A stretch of 64,000 bases of DNA from a virus: positions 62,001 through 126,000 of IMG/VR virus record IMGVR_UViG_3300034072_001149. The stretch is one strand, 5' to 3'. The notes under the pieces are model-generated. The model ran no database searches and was not told the DNA's origin. It saw nothing but the letters and a program-made list of their open reading frames with translations. A program made the translations under genes and the position numbers. Below, in pieces: positions 19,175-27,287 of this stretch. The first letter of the stretch is position 1. The number at the start of each line of letters is the position of its first letter.

Positions 19175-20500
19175 ATGAGCTATACTGTAAACAAAAGCAA
19201 TGGCGATATTGCCTCAGTTGTAAATGATTTCAGAAAAGAGATCATAGGCGGTCTCAATATCTTGGGATATGGCTATGTGAACTTTGGTGAAGATATTGCT
19301 GAAAACTTTGTCAAGATATCTGAAAATTTCCGCAGTGATTCGCCACCATACGGGTATGTTGCTGGTCAAATCTGGCTGGATACTAATATTGGTCGAAGCC
19401 CTTTTCCAGTTCTACGAATGGCGTCTAGAGATGCCGCAAATCTGGATCCGATCAATTTTACACAATCATTCGTCCCAGATGACTGGATTGGATTGTTCGC
19501 TGTAGATGTTCAAAACGGAAGAGCCGGTTTGTTCCATGAAGGTTCGCCCACTTTCCCTGATCTAGACCCAACTCCAGGAAGTCTAGTAGTAAGAGGCACC
19601 GATGGAAAAATTCCATTATCAAGTCTACCCGATGGTCTTGGTAGTGATGCTGAAAATGCGATATCGGCACAGACGGCCGGGCGTCTGAATCCAGGAGCCA
19701 ATATCAATGGGAACCTGTTCACTGGTCAAAATGACATAACCATTACTACGGCTCAGATTCCAGAATCAAATAACCTCTATTACACGGATAGCAGAGTTAG
19801 AATGGCCCTGAGTGGCGGCCGATATATTTCGGTTAATACCGCAACTGGTGAAATCGCATTTACTGGTCCTGAACCATCAAGCGGCGGCACTGGAGGTGAT
19901 GGCGCCGCCGGTCCACCAGGACCTCAAGGCCCAGTGGGTCCACAAGGCCCTGCTGGTCCCAAAGGTGATACTGGTAACACTGGTCCTGCTGGCCCAGCTG
20001 GCCCTGCAGGAACAGCCGCTGATGTTATCGTTGGCTCTGTCTATCAACAAGGCGCAGGTTACGTCATTTACAACGGCGGATTCACTGTCCAATGGGGAAG
20101 TAATAGAGAATCTTTTACAGGCGAAAGAATTTCATCAGTAACGTTCCCAATTGCTTTTTCTACAGCATTCCAGGTAGTAGCCACACCATATTTGGCTTTC
20201 TTTAACCGAAATGCAGACTTATGGCTTCAGATTTTAGGCGATCCATCTCCTACTGGTTTTTCAATCCAAACTCAGCAAGATGGTAACAGTGATAACTTCA
20301 TGGCCGGGTACAACTGGATAGCTTATGGTATGATCACACAGACTGCCCCAGCATCAGGCTCCGGTTCGGGGTCGGGTGGTAGCACTCCACCAACGGATAC
20401 TACCCCACCGACTGATACTACGCCTCCACCTGACACTAATCCGCCTCCCGGAGGAGGCGGTGGTGGCAACTTTGGCGATCCACCTACCCAATTTGTATAA
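19175..20500 (+). CDS. Second collagen-like fibre protein with Pro/Thr/Gly-rich tail
   Basis: 441 residues, paralogous over the first 75 residues and the G-G-R-Y-I...F-T-G-P segment to the fibre at 17651. A collagen-like stretch lies near residues 245-280. After it come a globular region and an extreme C-terminal tail made of Ser-Gly repeats, Pro-Thr-Asp-Thr repeats and a Gly run, which looks like a flexible linker ending the protein. The tip sequences differ from the first fibre, suggesting two receptor specificities on one virion. A strong terminator follows. Confidence 0.75.
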   Translation: MSYTVNKSNGDIASVVNDFRKEIIGGLNILGYGYVNFGEDIAENFVKISENFRSDSPPYGYVAGQIWLDTNIGRSPFPVLRMASRDAANLDPINFTQSFVPDDWIGLFAVDVQNGRAGLFHEGSPTFPDLDPTPGSLVVRGTDGKIPLSSLPDGLGSDAENAISAQTAGRLNPGANINGNLFTGQNDITITTAQIPESNNLYYTDSRVRMALSGGRYISVNTATGEIAFTGPEPSSGGTGGDGAAGPPGPQGPVGPQGPAGPKGDTGNTGPAGPAGPAGTAADVIVGSVYQQGAGYVIYNGGFTVQWGSNRESFTGERISSVTFPIAFSTAFQVVATPYLAFFNRNADLWLQILGDPSPTGFSIQTQQDGNSDNFMAGYNWIAYGMITQTAPASGSGSGSGGSTPPTDTTPPTDTTPPPDTNPPPGGGGGGNFGDPPTQFV

Positions 20501-20504
20501 AAGA

Positions 20505-20530
20505 AAAAGCCCCAGGAGACTGGGGCTTTT
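20505..20530. terminator. Intrinsic terminator after the fibre cluster
   Basis: An 11-bp stem (20505-20515 with 20520-20530) and a GAGA loop with A-run and T-run flanks, so usable from both sides. It ends the late + strand block and the convergent thyX gene. Confidence 0.85.
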
Positions 20531-20552
20531 CCTTCTGTAGATTTCTACAGGC

Positions 20553-21488
20553 TTAAAGCTTGAACGTATTCTTGAATTCAATCAATTCACGCTTGCTCAT
20601 ACGGAAATGGTCTAGGAACTCAGCTTCCGTGTCAAACTGTGACGTGATGTGATCGTATGCTTCCTTGAAGCTAAGATCGAATTCGTTACTGCGATGGATT
20701 AGGGCCTGCATTAGTTCTACTTCCATACCACTCAGAGACTTGGAATCTCTAATATAGTCTTCATAGGCCTCACAAGCCGCAGGGAAAAGAGGCTTGATCA
20801 GAGCGTAGATCGCACGAGCAAATTCCTGAATTTCCCACTGCGCATGACTGTCCTCACGAAGCTTTAGCATGTGGAACAGATTGTGGAGATTCTGCTTCCA
20901 GTAGAGTTCGGTGTAACCAGCTACTGGCATGACAATACGAGCTAGTTCTCGAGCAACACCCTCCTCGGGAAAATCAGCTGAGAAACCCATAGAGTTGCCA
21001 TCTGCCTCATTGAGCAAAGCCTTGTAGACTTCATGAGAGTGAGATGTAGCATTCTGAATGATAAGCTGAGCGTTTTTCGCATCAGATTCGCTAAGAGTGC
21101 CGTCGCGCCCCTGTTTATTCATCTTGCTCTGTGGGAGGATATTGGCAACGTTTGGAACGTACATCTCATCAGTTAGAACTGAATAACGGCCCGAATATTC
21201 ATTCAAACTTGACGTGCGATGACGAACAAGCTGGCGCATAACAAAAATAGGAAGCTTTAGATGTAGCTTGACTTCACACATCTCAAGGGGACTGGTGTGC
21301 TTGTGTCGCACCAAATAGCGGATGAGTCCTCGGTCTTCACGAACACTCTTGGTGCCGTTACCATATGAAACTCGTGCCGCACTGACAATAGCCGCGTCAT
21401 CCCCCATATGGTCAACCAGACCTACAAAGCCATGGTCTAAAACTGGAAGATAACGATCATTGCCCTGAACGTCGGATTGAAGGGTCAT
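20553..21488 (-). CDS. thyX: Flavin-dependent thymidylate synthase ThyX
   Basis: 311 residues. The ThyX signature R-H-R-x-x-S-x-N-E-x-S-x-R-Y-S is complete at residues 89-103. The enzyme makes dTMP from dUMP with methylene-tetrahydrofolate, NADPH and FAD, supplying thymine for phage replication. The ATG has a good site (CCAGGAG). It stands alone between two hairpins. The length is somewhat above the 220-260 of many bacterial ThyX because of C-terminal residues. Confidence 0.95.
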   Translation of the reverse strand: MTLQSDVQGNDRYLPVLDHGFVGLVDHMGDDAAIVSAARVSYGNGTKSVREDRGLIRYLVRHKHTSPLEMCEVKLHLKLPIFVMRQLVRHRTSSLNEYSGRYSVLTDEMYVPNVANILPQSKMNKQGRDGTLSESDAKNAQLIIQNATSHSHEVYKALLNEADGNSMGFSADFPEEGVARELARIVMPVAGYTELYWKQNLHNLFHMLKLREDSHAQWEIQEFARAIYALIKPLFPAACEAYEDYIRDSKSLSGMEVELMQALIHRSNEFDLSFKEAYDHITSQFDTEAEFLDHFRMSKRELIEFKNTFKL

Positions 21489-21504
21489 TATACACTCCTG
21501 GTAA

Positions 21505-21542
21505 AATCTGGGTTGAGCCTTTGCTCACTCTCAACCCAGATT
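21505..21542 (-). terminator. Hairpin between an unknown gene and thyX
   Basis: A 13-bp perfect stem (21505-21517 with 21530-21542) and a 12-base loop. On the - strand it is followed by ATTTTACC, so it can terminate the upstream small-gene operon. It overlaps the -10 box of the thyX promoter candidate. Confidence 0.7.
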
Positions 21543-21569
21543 ATACTATCAGAGTGCTATATCTTTCAA
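21540..21569 (-). promoter_or_regulatory. thyX: Promoter candidate for thyX
   Basis: TTGAAA (21564-21569), an 18-base spacer and TATAAT (21540-21545) on the - strand, inside the 3' end of the preceding gene. Confidence 0.5.
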
Positions 21570-21824
21570 TATGATTTCAGAGAAATGTCTAATGGTTTCT
21601 TTAACCTCAGAAAGGTTTAGAATCAAACCAATTTCTGCAATTCCTTGATCTTCAAAGCTATCATCGTCGAGCATAATCTCTTCGAGTTCTTCGCGAGAGA
21701 TGATGTGGACTTCATCATCAAAATCAGTAACACATGCCGCCGATACAAATTCAGCAGGAACATGGTATGGTTCAATTTCGCTTAGGATCTTATCTAGAAG
21801 ATCCTCAAACTCCTGTGTCGCCAT
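21549..21824 (-). CDS. Small acidic protein, unknown
   Basis: 91 residues, very rich in Asp and Glu. The ATG at 21824 has TAGGAGTGACGACA upstream. A GTG three codons earlier is too close to that site to be the start. No domain is recognised. It overlaps the end of the preceding 183-residue gene and is last in a run of five overlapping small genes. Confidence 0.6.
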   Translation of the reverse strand: MATQEFEDLLDKILSEIEPYHVPAEFVSAACVTDFDDEVHIISREELEEIMLDDDSFEDQGIAEIGLILNLSEVKETIRHFSEIILKDIAL

Positions 21825-22356
21825 TGTCGTCACTCCTAACGAGTTTGACCGCTACCTGATAGCGTTCATATACTTTGCGAACTACCTCGTTCTCTCGAAC
21901 AATCCGTTGCTCACTAATGTATTTAATCAAATCTTCGCGAGAGATAGACTCAATAGAACCGTCATCCATGACAACATCTACCTTCTTCTCATACCTGTCA
22001 AGTCTAGGAGCATATTGGAAGGTATCATAGTCCCAGCTTTGCGAGTAAGTCTTGCCAGTTGAGCGCGGCATGTAGACATTCATGAGCTGTTTGAGCTGAG
22101 TAATATCAATCTTGTTGTATGACGGACTCGTCTTGCTAGTATCAACCTGAGTGGCATATTTCTGAGGAGTAATAGACAACTCAGAGCTCGTATTGGTTAT
22201 GAACATCTTCTGAGTGAATATGTCGTCCTGAATCATCCTTTGATAATCATACAACAAATCATCATAGGTATTCTTGGGAGCGTTGTAGACGTCCTTCCAA
22301 ATCTTATGAGTGGTATCAGCAGAGTCAGAGTTTTCAGACAATGGGATCTTTTTCAT
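21805..22356 (-). CDS. Phage protein of unknown function
   Basis: 183 residues. The C-terminal part has V-V-M-D-D-G-S-I-E-S-I-S-R-E-D-L and V-R-K-V-Y-E-R-Y-Q-V-A-V-K-L-V-R-S, a pattern that looks conserved and folded. The N-terminal 90 residues are polar. Its start overlaps the preceding stop as ATGA, and the following gene overlaps its own end, so it is translated as part of a coupled operon. Confidence 0.65.
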   Translation of the reverse strand: MKKIPLSENSDSADTTHKIWKDVYNAPKNTYDDLLYDYQRMIQDDIFTQKMFITNTSSELSITPQKYATQVDTSKTSPSYNKIDITQLKQLMNVYMPRSTGKTYSQSWDYDTFQYAPRLDRYEKKVDVVMDDGSIESISREDLIKYISEQRIVRENEVVRKVYERYQVAVKLVRSDDNGDTGV

Positions 22357-22775
22357 GATTCAATCAATTTAAAGGTCATGATAAGTCTGTCCCAACAATC
22401 CTTTAGAACCGCGTGTTCTTCAATACCCTTGAGCAAGATTTCGAAATCTCGTCCCATTCTAACCATCTGGCTTAGGGCTGCTTGGAACTCCTCATGATCA
22501 GCGGGGATTGCCAATCTAGCGTCACTATAGATATTGGAAAAGTTAGCATGTAGGACTCCAATTTCCGTATCATGGTGCTTTAGATAGTGGCTCTGAACTG
22601 TGGCTAGCAAAGTTGACCATTCGGTTCGCAGTTCTCTGACCTTCTTGATTTCCCGATCAAGTCGATCGTTTTTATCTTTTAGTCGGTGAGCAGCATCCCG
22701 CATACCGCTTCGGTAGGCTTCCTGTTTGATCTGCTCTATTTCATTATAAACCGCACTTATTTCATTAGCTTCCAT
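22353..22775 (-). CDS. Coiled-coil phage protein with C-terminal W-x-x-h-M motif
   Basis: 140 residues, largely heptad-like helix (residues 5-60). The C-terminal segment V-L-K-D-C-W-D-R-L-I-M-T-F-K-L resembles the end of the next protein upstream (V-V-K-E-A-W-N-K-F-M-M-A-L-R-L), so the two share a C-terminal module. Function is unknown; oligomerisation is likely. Confidence 0.6.
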   Translation of the reverse strand: MEANEISAVYNEIEQIKQEAYRSGMRDAAHRLKDKNDRLDREIKKVRELRTEWSTLLATVQSHYLKHHDTEIGVLHANFSNIYSDARLAIPADHEEFQAALSQMVRMGRDFEILLKGIEEHAVLKDCWDRLIMTFKLIES

Positions 22776-23013
22776 CGTAACCTGCCAATCTTAATGCCAT
22801 CATGAATTTGTTCCAGGCCTCTTTGACGACTTGATTTTCCTTTACCGCTTTCATCATTATATCAAAATGCGCAGCTTTGGTTTCAGTCGCAAGAATCCTC
22901 TTTTCCATTGATTCAATTTGAGTTTCATAGTGTCTCTGATTTTCATTCAGCTGGCTAATGAGCTTTCTAGCTCTCTCAATCTCAGCTTCTAAGAACTCAG
23001 GCGTCTTAGCCAT
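22765..23013 (-). CDS. Short coiled-coil protein, paralogous C-terminus
   Basis: 82 residues with predicted helix over residues 5-65 and the shared C-terminal motif V-V-K-E-A-W-N-K-F-M-M-A-L-R-L. The start codon overlaps the preceding stop (TGATG), and its end overlaps the next gene by 11 bases. No known function. Confidence 0.6.
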   Translation of the reverse strand: MAKTPEFLEAEIERARKLISQLNENQRHYETQIESMEKRILATETKAAHFDIMMKAVKENQVVKEAWNKFMMALRLAGYDGS

Positions 23014-23450
23014 CAGACGTTCTCACTACCGCCTAGTCTTCTCATCAACTGTATATCTTTGAACATCTTATCCAGCTGAGCATTTGATTCCAGGTCTACC
23101 ATTAGATAATGCCATTTCAAGGCATAAAGAGCCATCTTTCGATATGCTCTCTCAAACTTCCGAATCTGGAGTAGATGACGCTGCTCCATTTCTCGAACTG
23201 ATTCAAAGTCGAATTCAGTCTGATACCAACATTCCTCGTCTAGGTCTTCAGAGCCATTGTAAGATGAAAAGGCATCCACTAGATCTTCAGTGGCTTCATA
23301 ATCATCATAAACAGTTACACCAAAAATATCGCAAGCCATCTGCGGTCCAAATGGGTCGGACCGCGTGTGATTGGATGAAGGATAACTGCCAGCTCTTACT
23401 GGCTTAGGAATGTTAGGAATGTTACGAAGTCTATGCGGGTGTCTAGCCAT
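23013..23450 (-). CDS. Phage protein of unknown function
   Basis: 145 residues: a basic, Pro-rich start, an acidic middle with several Tyr, then a helical half (about residues 75-140) ending in L-D-K-M-F-K-D-I-Q-L-M-R-R-L-G-G. It is first in the overlapping small-gene operon that runs to 21549. A hairpin lies directly upstream. No family is recognised. Confidence 0.6.
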   Translation of the reverse strand: MARHPHRLRNIPNIPKPVRAGSYPSSNHTRSDPFGPQMACDIFGVTVYDDYEATEDLVDAFSSYNGSEDLDEECWYQTEFDFESVREMEQRHLLQIRKFERAYRKMALYALKWHYLMVDLESNAQLDKMFKDIQLMRRLGGSENV

Positions 23451-23453
23451 AGA

Positions 23454-23488
23454 AAAATCCTGGAAAGAGGTTAACTTTCCAGGATTTT
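23454..23488. terminator. Intrinsic terminator
   Basis: A 14-bp perfect stem (23454-23467 with 23475-23488) and a 7-base loop. It ends in A-run and T-run flanks on either strand, and separates the operons at 23013 and 23512. Confidence 0.8.
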
Positions 23489-23511
23489 ACACGATTGCTA
23501 ACCAAAGTTCA

Positions 23512-23772
23512 TTATTGAAGTTCGCCGCGGTCTTTCATAGCATCAATTGATTCAAGTGCTGCCGCTATAACGGCTGCCGCTTTGATGAGGTTGTCTTCAA
23601 ACTCATCAACTTCTGGAACAATCCCATTACGTCTGACTTCAGATGACACATAGTGGGTAACAATAGCTACCCAATCACCTGGAGTATTCTTGACGTCCCA
23701 TTCTGATCCGGGGAGATCAGAATTCCTCTGACGCTCCGCACGGACCTTTTCTAGAAAAACCTCTAACTTCAC
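23512..23772 (-). CDS. Small phage protein, unknown
   Basis: 86 residues. It opens with a helix (V-F-L-E-K-V-R-A-E-R-Q-R), then a W-x-V-x-x-x-P-G-D-W-V-A-I-V stretch and a helical end (A-A-A-V-I-A-A-A-L-E-S-I-D). This arrangement is seen in short phage proteins related to MazG-like/all-alpha pyrophosphohydrolases, but I see no clear E-x-x-E metal motif, so no function is assigned. It overlaps the preceding stop as ATGA. Confidence 0.6.
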   Translation of the reverse strand: MKLEVFLEKVRAERQRNSDLPGSEWDVKNTPGDWVAIVTHYVSSEVRRNGIVPEVDEFEDNLIKAAAVIAAALESIDAMKDRGELQ

Positions 23773-24803
23773 TTTTTAGCCTTTGGTGGACGTCCACGCT
23801 TCTTAGGAGCAGGTGGAGTTGCTACTAGCTCGCCTGGCTTTGTTCCTGCTGGTAGTCCATCTTTGCGAGGACGACCAACCGGCTTCTTAGGCTGCATCGC
23901 AGCCCATTTTTCCTTATCGGCCTTGTCTTCTCGAAGAGCAGCACGATCAAGAAATTCCTGAAGCGCGGCATCACTGGTGTCTACTTGATTGCCTTCAATT
24001 TCCACTTCTTCAACGCTGCTCATACGCTGTAGTTCTTCGGTAGCAGCTTGGAGCGCCATCCTTACGTCCTCAGGTAGATCCAGCATGTTGGGATCTTCGA
24101 TAACAGGACTTTCCAGCGTCATAGAGGGTTCTACAACAGTCACATGCTCTTCAGCTGTAGCGTGAACGACGTCAACGGGTTCAACCGTCTCAGAGACACT
24201 CTCAGGGGCAGTAACCGCTGCCTCGATTACTTCTGGACTAGCCGTCACCTGTGTGTTTGCTGCTTCTGGGCGAAGACTTGGAACTAGGCGATATGCTTGC
24301 TCTCTTTTGCGAGCTGCTTCTTCTTCTAGGTCCATTGCCTGGCGGATGATATTCTTAGCGATATCATACTGAGCCTGGGCACTATCCGTTCTCTGATTTT
24401 CCAGAACTCGGTTTTCCAGCTGCTGATCAACAACTGGAGGGGCATCCTCACCATTCATGTAGTCCACAATGGTTCTCAAAGGGCAAGGAGCGTTTGGGGC
24501 TGGATACATGACAATGTTGTCAATTTCTACAACACGAAGCAGACCGTAGGTGTGTAGGGCATTCATCATATCTAGACCTAGATCAGGAAGGATTCTTCTC
24601 TGAAGCAAGGTATGTAGATGAGGCGTCTGTTGACCTTCTGTTGAATCAATGATATCCATCAGAGCATCGTGGAAACGATCAGGAAGTGCGTCAGTATCCA
24701 CGACTAGTGCGTTATTTTCATTTCCAGGAATCTGCATGAAAACCACGACGCAGCGGCGATCAGTATTTCTGATTCTGCCCACGTGCTTTTTAAAAGTGCT
24801 CAT
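23769..24803 (-). CDS. AT-hook protein
   Basis: 344 residues with AAGGAG before the ATG. Residues 1-125 form a folded domain (R-R-C-V-V-V-F-M-Q-I-P-G-N-E-N-N-A-L-V-V-D-T). Residues 140-300 are acidic and low in complexity. The end carries two AT-hook motifs, P-V-G-R-P-R-K-D-G near residue 305 and K-R-G-R-P-P-K-A-K-K at the C-terminus. AT-hooks bind the minor groove of AT-rich DNA, so a chromatin-like or transcription role on phage or host DNA is inferred. The N-terminal domain is not recognised. Confidence 0.7.
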   Translation of the reverse strand: MSTFKKHVGRIRNTDRRCVVVFMQIPGNENNALVVDTDALPDRFHDALMDIIDSTEGQQTPHLHTLLQRRILPDLGLDMMNALHTYGLLRVVEIDNIVMYPAPNAPCPLRTIVDYMNGEDAPPVVDQQLENRVLENQRTDSAQAQYDIAKNIIRQAMDLEEEAARKREQAYRLVPSLRPEAANTQVTASPEVIEAAVTAPESVSETVEPVDVVHATAEEHVTVVEPSMTLESPVIEDPNMLDLPEDVRMALQAATEELQRMSSVEEVEIEGNQVDTSDAALQEFLDRAALREDKADKEKWAAMQPKKPVGRPRKDGLPAGTKPGELVATPPAPKKRGRPPKAKK

Positions 24804-24829
24804 TTTTGAGTTCTCCTTTTTGGATGTTG

Positions 24830-24845
24830 TGGAAATAACTTTCCA
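24830..24845. other. Short inverted repeat in the gap between two genes
   Basis: The 123-base gap between the AT-hook gene and the next gene (24804-24926) holds one small hairpin, TGGAAA-TAAC-TTTCCA, and otherwise nothing I can recognise. Confidence 0.4.
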
Positions 24846-24926
24846 TACATCAAATTCGTCCTCTCCAAAGGCACCGCTTGTTGGTTCTTGGAGAATATTT
24901 GGTGCTGTAGGCGCACCATACGGTTA

Positions 24927-25142
24927 TCAGGTTACGGGCTCGCCTTCGCCTTCCTTTGCTTCCTCTTCCTTGGGAAGATTTGCTTCTAGAAAAGCAGCCA
25001 GCTTGTCACGAACTGATCCAACGCTGGTCAGCTCACCGCCTTTGAACGCACCTCGTTCAGCAGCAACGTCAATGATACGAAGGGTATTCTGTAGATCAAC
25101 TAGAGTGATCTGTGGGCTTTCAGCCTGAGTTTCTTCAGCCAT
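24927..25142 (-). CDS. Small conserved phage protein, unknown
   Basis: 71 residues with TAGGAG before the ATG. The core I-T-L-V-D-L-Q-N-T-L-R-I-I-D-V-A-A-E-R-G-A-F resembles a short protein found in T4-like cyanophages (from memory). The C-terminal tail is acidic. The function is unknown. Confidence 0.6.
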   Translation of the reverse strand: MAEETQAESPQITLVDLQNTLRIIDVAAERGAFKGGELTSVGSVRDKLAAFLEANLPKEEEAKEGEGEPVT

Positions 25143-25209
25143 AGTAATCTCCTATTTTCGGCTTATCCGATCTACAGAGAATACTAGATATTGGGTACAA
25201 AACTCAATA

Positions 25210-25251
25210 TTCTAACGGCACTCAACCGTATTTAGTTAAGTGCCGTTAGAA
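25210..25251. terminator. Hairpin downstream of the HNH endonuclease gene
   Basis: A 13-bp perfect stem (25210-25222 with 25239-25251) and a 16-base loop, placed just after the HNH stop. The T-run lies on the + strand side (CTTTTTC), so on the - strand it may act as a 3' stability hairpin more than as a strict terminator. Confidence 0.6.
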
Positions 25252-25256
25252 CTTTT

Positions 25257-25832
25257 TCAAAGCGTTGTTGGACGCTTTCGCCGCCTGGGCTTGATGGTCA
25301 CAAGGTCGGTATCCCAACCAGTGAACTGAGCCCAAGCCTCATGAGGAACGTCGATGGGAAGCTTTTGGGCCTTGGCTACTAGCTGGTAATAGTCAGGACG
25401 CTTGGGCTTACCACAAAGAGGTGTAGCCATGAAGTGGGCCTTCTGATGGTTACACTCGCTACACGCAGCTACAACGTTCTCCCAGCGAGTCTTACCGCCA
25501 TGGAACCTTGGGATCACGTGGTCAAGAGTCAGGGGGCCCTTTACCTCGCTCTCATGCTTACCACAATACTGACAACGATGGTCATCGCGCAGCATGATGT
25601 TGTTTCGGCTGAACTTGACCCCGCGAGATACCTTGACATACTCTCGCAGCAGAAGAACGGCAGGCACCTTGATGGTGGTGGAAGGGCTGTGGACCTCCCA
25701 GTCCTCATAGTGGGCCAGAACTTCAGCGTTCTCTAGAAATTGTAGCTTGATAGCAGCTTGCCAGCTAAGAGTGCTCAGAGGCACTACGCTTAGTGGCAGA
25801 CCATCGGCGTTTAGAATCAAAGTGTCAGACAT
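25257..25832 (-). CDS. HNH endonuclease
   Basis: 191 residues. The HNH core spans residues 85-135: C-Q-Y-C zinc pair, L-D-H-V-I-P-R (catalytic H), G-G-K-T-R-W-E-N-V-V (central N) and C-S-E-C-N-H-Q-K second zinc pair. The N-terminal 80 residues (L-I-L-N-A-D-G-x-P-L) are the usual partner domain of this 180-190-residue phage and bacterial family. It probably nicks or cuts DNA, perhaps as a free-standing homing or packaging-associated nuclease. It has its own promoter. Confidence 0.85.
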   Translation of the reverse strand: MSDTLILNADGLPLSVVPLSTLSWQAAIKLQFLENAEVLAHYEDWEVHSPSTTIKVPAVLLLREYVKVSRGVKFSRNNIMLRDDHRCQYCGKHESEVKGPLTLDHVIPRFHGGKTRWENVVAACSECNHQKAHFMATPLCGKPKRPDYYQLVAKAQKLPIDVPHEAWAQFTGWDTDLVTIKPRRRKRPTTL

Positions 25833-25880
25833 GGGTCACCATCGTTCTTCTGCGAAGTTGTGTACCCCTACACACTTCTA

Positions 25881-25908
25881 CTTATACAGGCAAATAGGGC
25901 TTAATCAA
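25881..25908 (-). promoter_or_regulatory. Sigma-70-type promoter of the HNH gene
   Basis: TTGATT (25903-25908), a 16-base spacer and TATAAG (25881-25886) on the - strand. The leader to the start codon is about 45 bases and contains a short GTGTGTA/TACACAC hairpin. The remaining bases up to 25945 hold nothing else recognisable. Confidence 0.65.
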
Positions 25909-25945
25909 TCTAAAAAAGTGATCGGATTATAAAATATCTACTAAG

Positions 25946-27214
25946 TCAATGATACTTAAAGTTTTTTATATCCAAACTGTCATTCTGGAAAAGTATATCA
26001 GCTGAAGTTAGCCTTCCTCCTTTGCCGCAGCCAGTATCCATGAAGATTGCCTCTCCTCCCTTGGATCCCTTGACCTTAAGTGGCTGAGTAGTGGATCTGA
26101 TGTCGTGTCCTACCATGACTCTTTTTCCAGAAGGAATTCTGTTAACCCATTCATATATGCGAGTTGGGTAACCATCAGCTCTTGGCTCCGAGGTATTGTC
26201 AACTTCTCCAAACAGTGCCATAGTTTCAAATTTGCCTATAAGCCTAGGGGAATCGATATCAAACATTTCCGGTTCAGCGGCGCCATGTGTAAAAAGAGTA
26301 TTGCCAATGACCCAATGATGTCTGGATAGACCAAGAAGGGCTTTGTATCGAATCTCAAATTTCCTTCTTGCTTCTGATCCCAATTCTTCAATAGCCCTGG
26401 TAGTGACTTTGTTTCCATCACTCAATCGAACTTTGACATCATTATGTTTGATCTGCTCTAACCATCTTTCAATCTTGCGTTCGTGATTGCCAATCAAACA
26501 AAGCCCGCGCCCGCGTGACACTACATTGTAGACCTGATCAACACATTCTATGGGATTGGGTCCATAGTCAATTATGTCACCTAGAAAGATACAAAAAAGG
26601 TTTCTCTTAGCTGCCCATTCTATTGCTGCCTTGAGAGGTTCTAGCATGGCATGGACGTCACCAATTACCATAAGACCCCTGAAACCCAGTTTTTCAATGT
26701 TCTCTTTGAGAAGATCATTTGACAGTTTGGGAACTACTTCAAAGTTCTCCTTGCGTGTATCAATTACATTGGCGACACCATCCCCGCGCAATATATCTCG
26801 TTCGTTGTTTCTGAAGATATGTTCCTGCTTGGTAATGGCAGATATTGCTCCTGGTCGCCAACTGTTTCTAGCATCAATCAGCTTGGATTCCAGACTTCGA
26901 TTACAGACGATATAGAAGATGGGAACCCCCACCTTTAAGGCTATATCAGCCAGGCTAATCCTGTCTTTTTTCCTCAAATTAGTGGCATCAACTACTACTC
27001 GCTCGCCCAATTCTAGCTTGAGTTGAGCTCTACGATACACCTCTCTGAATACAATGTCATTGATATTTGTTTTCTGGACATCACCACAAAGCTCATAGCG
27101 AATAGCTTCACTACTCATGATTTCGTGATCAGCAAACATTTTAGACAGAGTTGTCTTGCCGCTGTTGGCCGGACCCACAAAGATCACCAAACTATGAAGT
27201 GGTATTCTTTTCAT
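25946..27214 (-). CDS. Polynucleotide kinase-phosphatase (Pnkp-like)
   Basis: 422 residues in two domains. Residues 1-160 are a P-loop kinase with GPANSGKTT at 14-22 and V-V-V-D-A-T-N at 73-79. Residues 178-400 are a binuclear metallophosphatase with G-D-V-H (185-188), G-D-I-I-D-Y-G-P-N-P (212-221) and G-N-H-E (242-245). This is the order of bacterial Pnkp, which heals RNA ends by 5' phosphorylation and removal of 3' or 2',3'-cyclic phosphate, but the Pnkp ligase domain is absent. RNA ligase 1 at 36337 could supply sealing. The promoter -10 box ends six bases before the ATG. Confidence 0.85.
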   Translation of the reverse strand: MKRIPLHSLVIFVGPANSGKTTLSKMFADHEIMSSEAIRYELCGDVQKTNINDIVFREVYRRAQLKLELGERVVVDATNLRKKDRISLADIALKVGVPIFYIVCNRSLESKLIDARNSWRPGAISAITKQEHIFRNNERDILRGDGVANVIDTRKENFEVVPKLSNDLLKENIEKLGFRGLMVIGDVHAMLEPLKAAIEWAAKRNLFCIFLGDIIDYGPNPIECVDQVYNVVSRGRGLCLIGNHERKIERWLEQIKHNDVKVRLSDGNKVTTRAIEELGSEARRKFEIRYKALLGLSRHHWVIGNTLFTHGAAEPEMFDIDSPRLIGKFETMALFGEVDNTSEPRADGYPTRIYEWVNRIPSGKRVMVGHDIRSTTQPLKVKGSKGGEAIFMDTGCGKGGRLTSADILFQNDSLDIKNFKYH

Positions 27215-27220
27215 ATCACC

Positions 27221-27249
27221 AGTATAAATGAAATTGACACTGACGTCAA
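27221..27249 (-). promoter_or_regulatory. Promoter of the Pnkp-like gene, predicted leaderless
   Basis: TTGACG (27244-27249), a 17-base spacer and TATACT (27221-27226) on the - strand, then GGTGAT and the ATG. Transcription is expected to begin within a base or two of the start codon. Confidence 0.7.
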
Positions 27250-27263
27250 TTTTGTAACATAAT
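27234..27263 (+). promoter_or_regulatory. Divergent promoter for the membrane-anchored protein
   Basis: TTGACA (27234-27239), an 18-base spacer and CATAAT (27258-27263) on the + strand. It interleaves with the oppositely directed Pnkp promoter, so the two cannot be occupied freely at the same time. Confidence 0.6.
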
Positions 27264-27287
27264 AGAGCATACAGGTGAGGATTCTAT

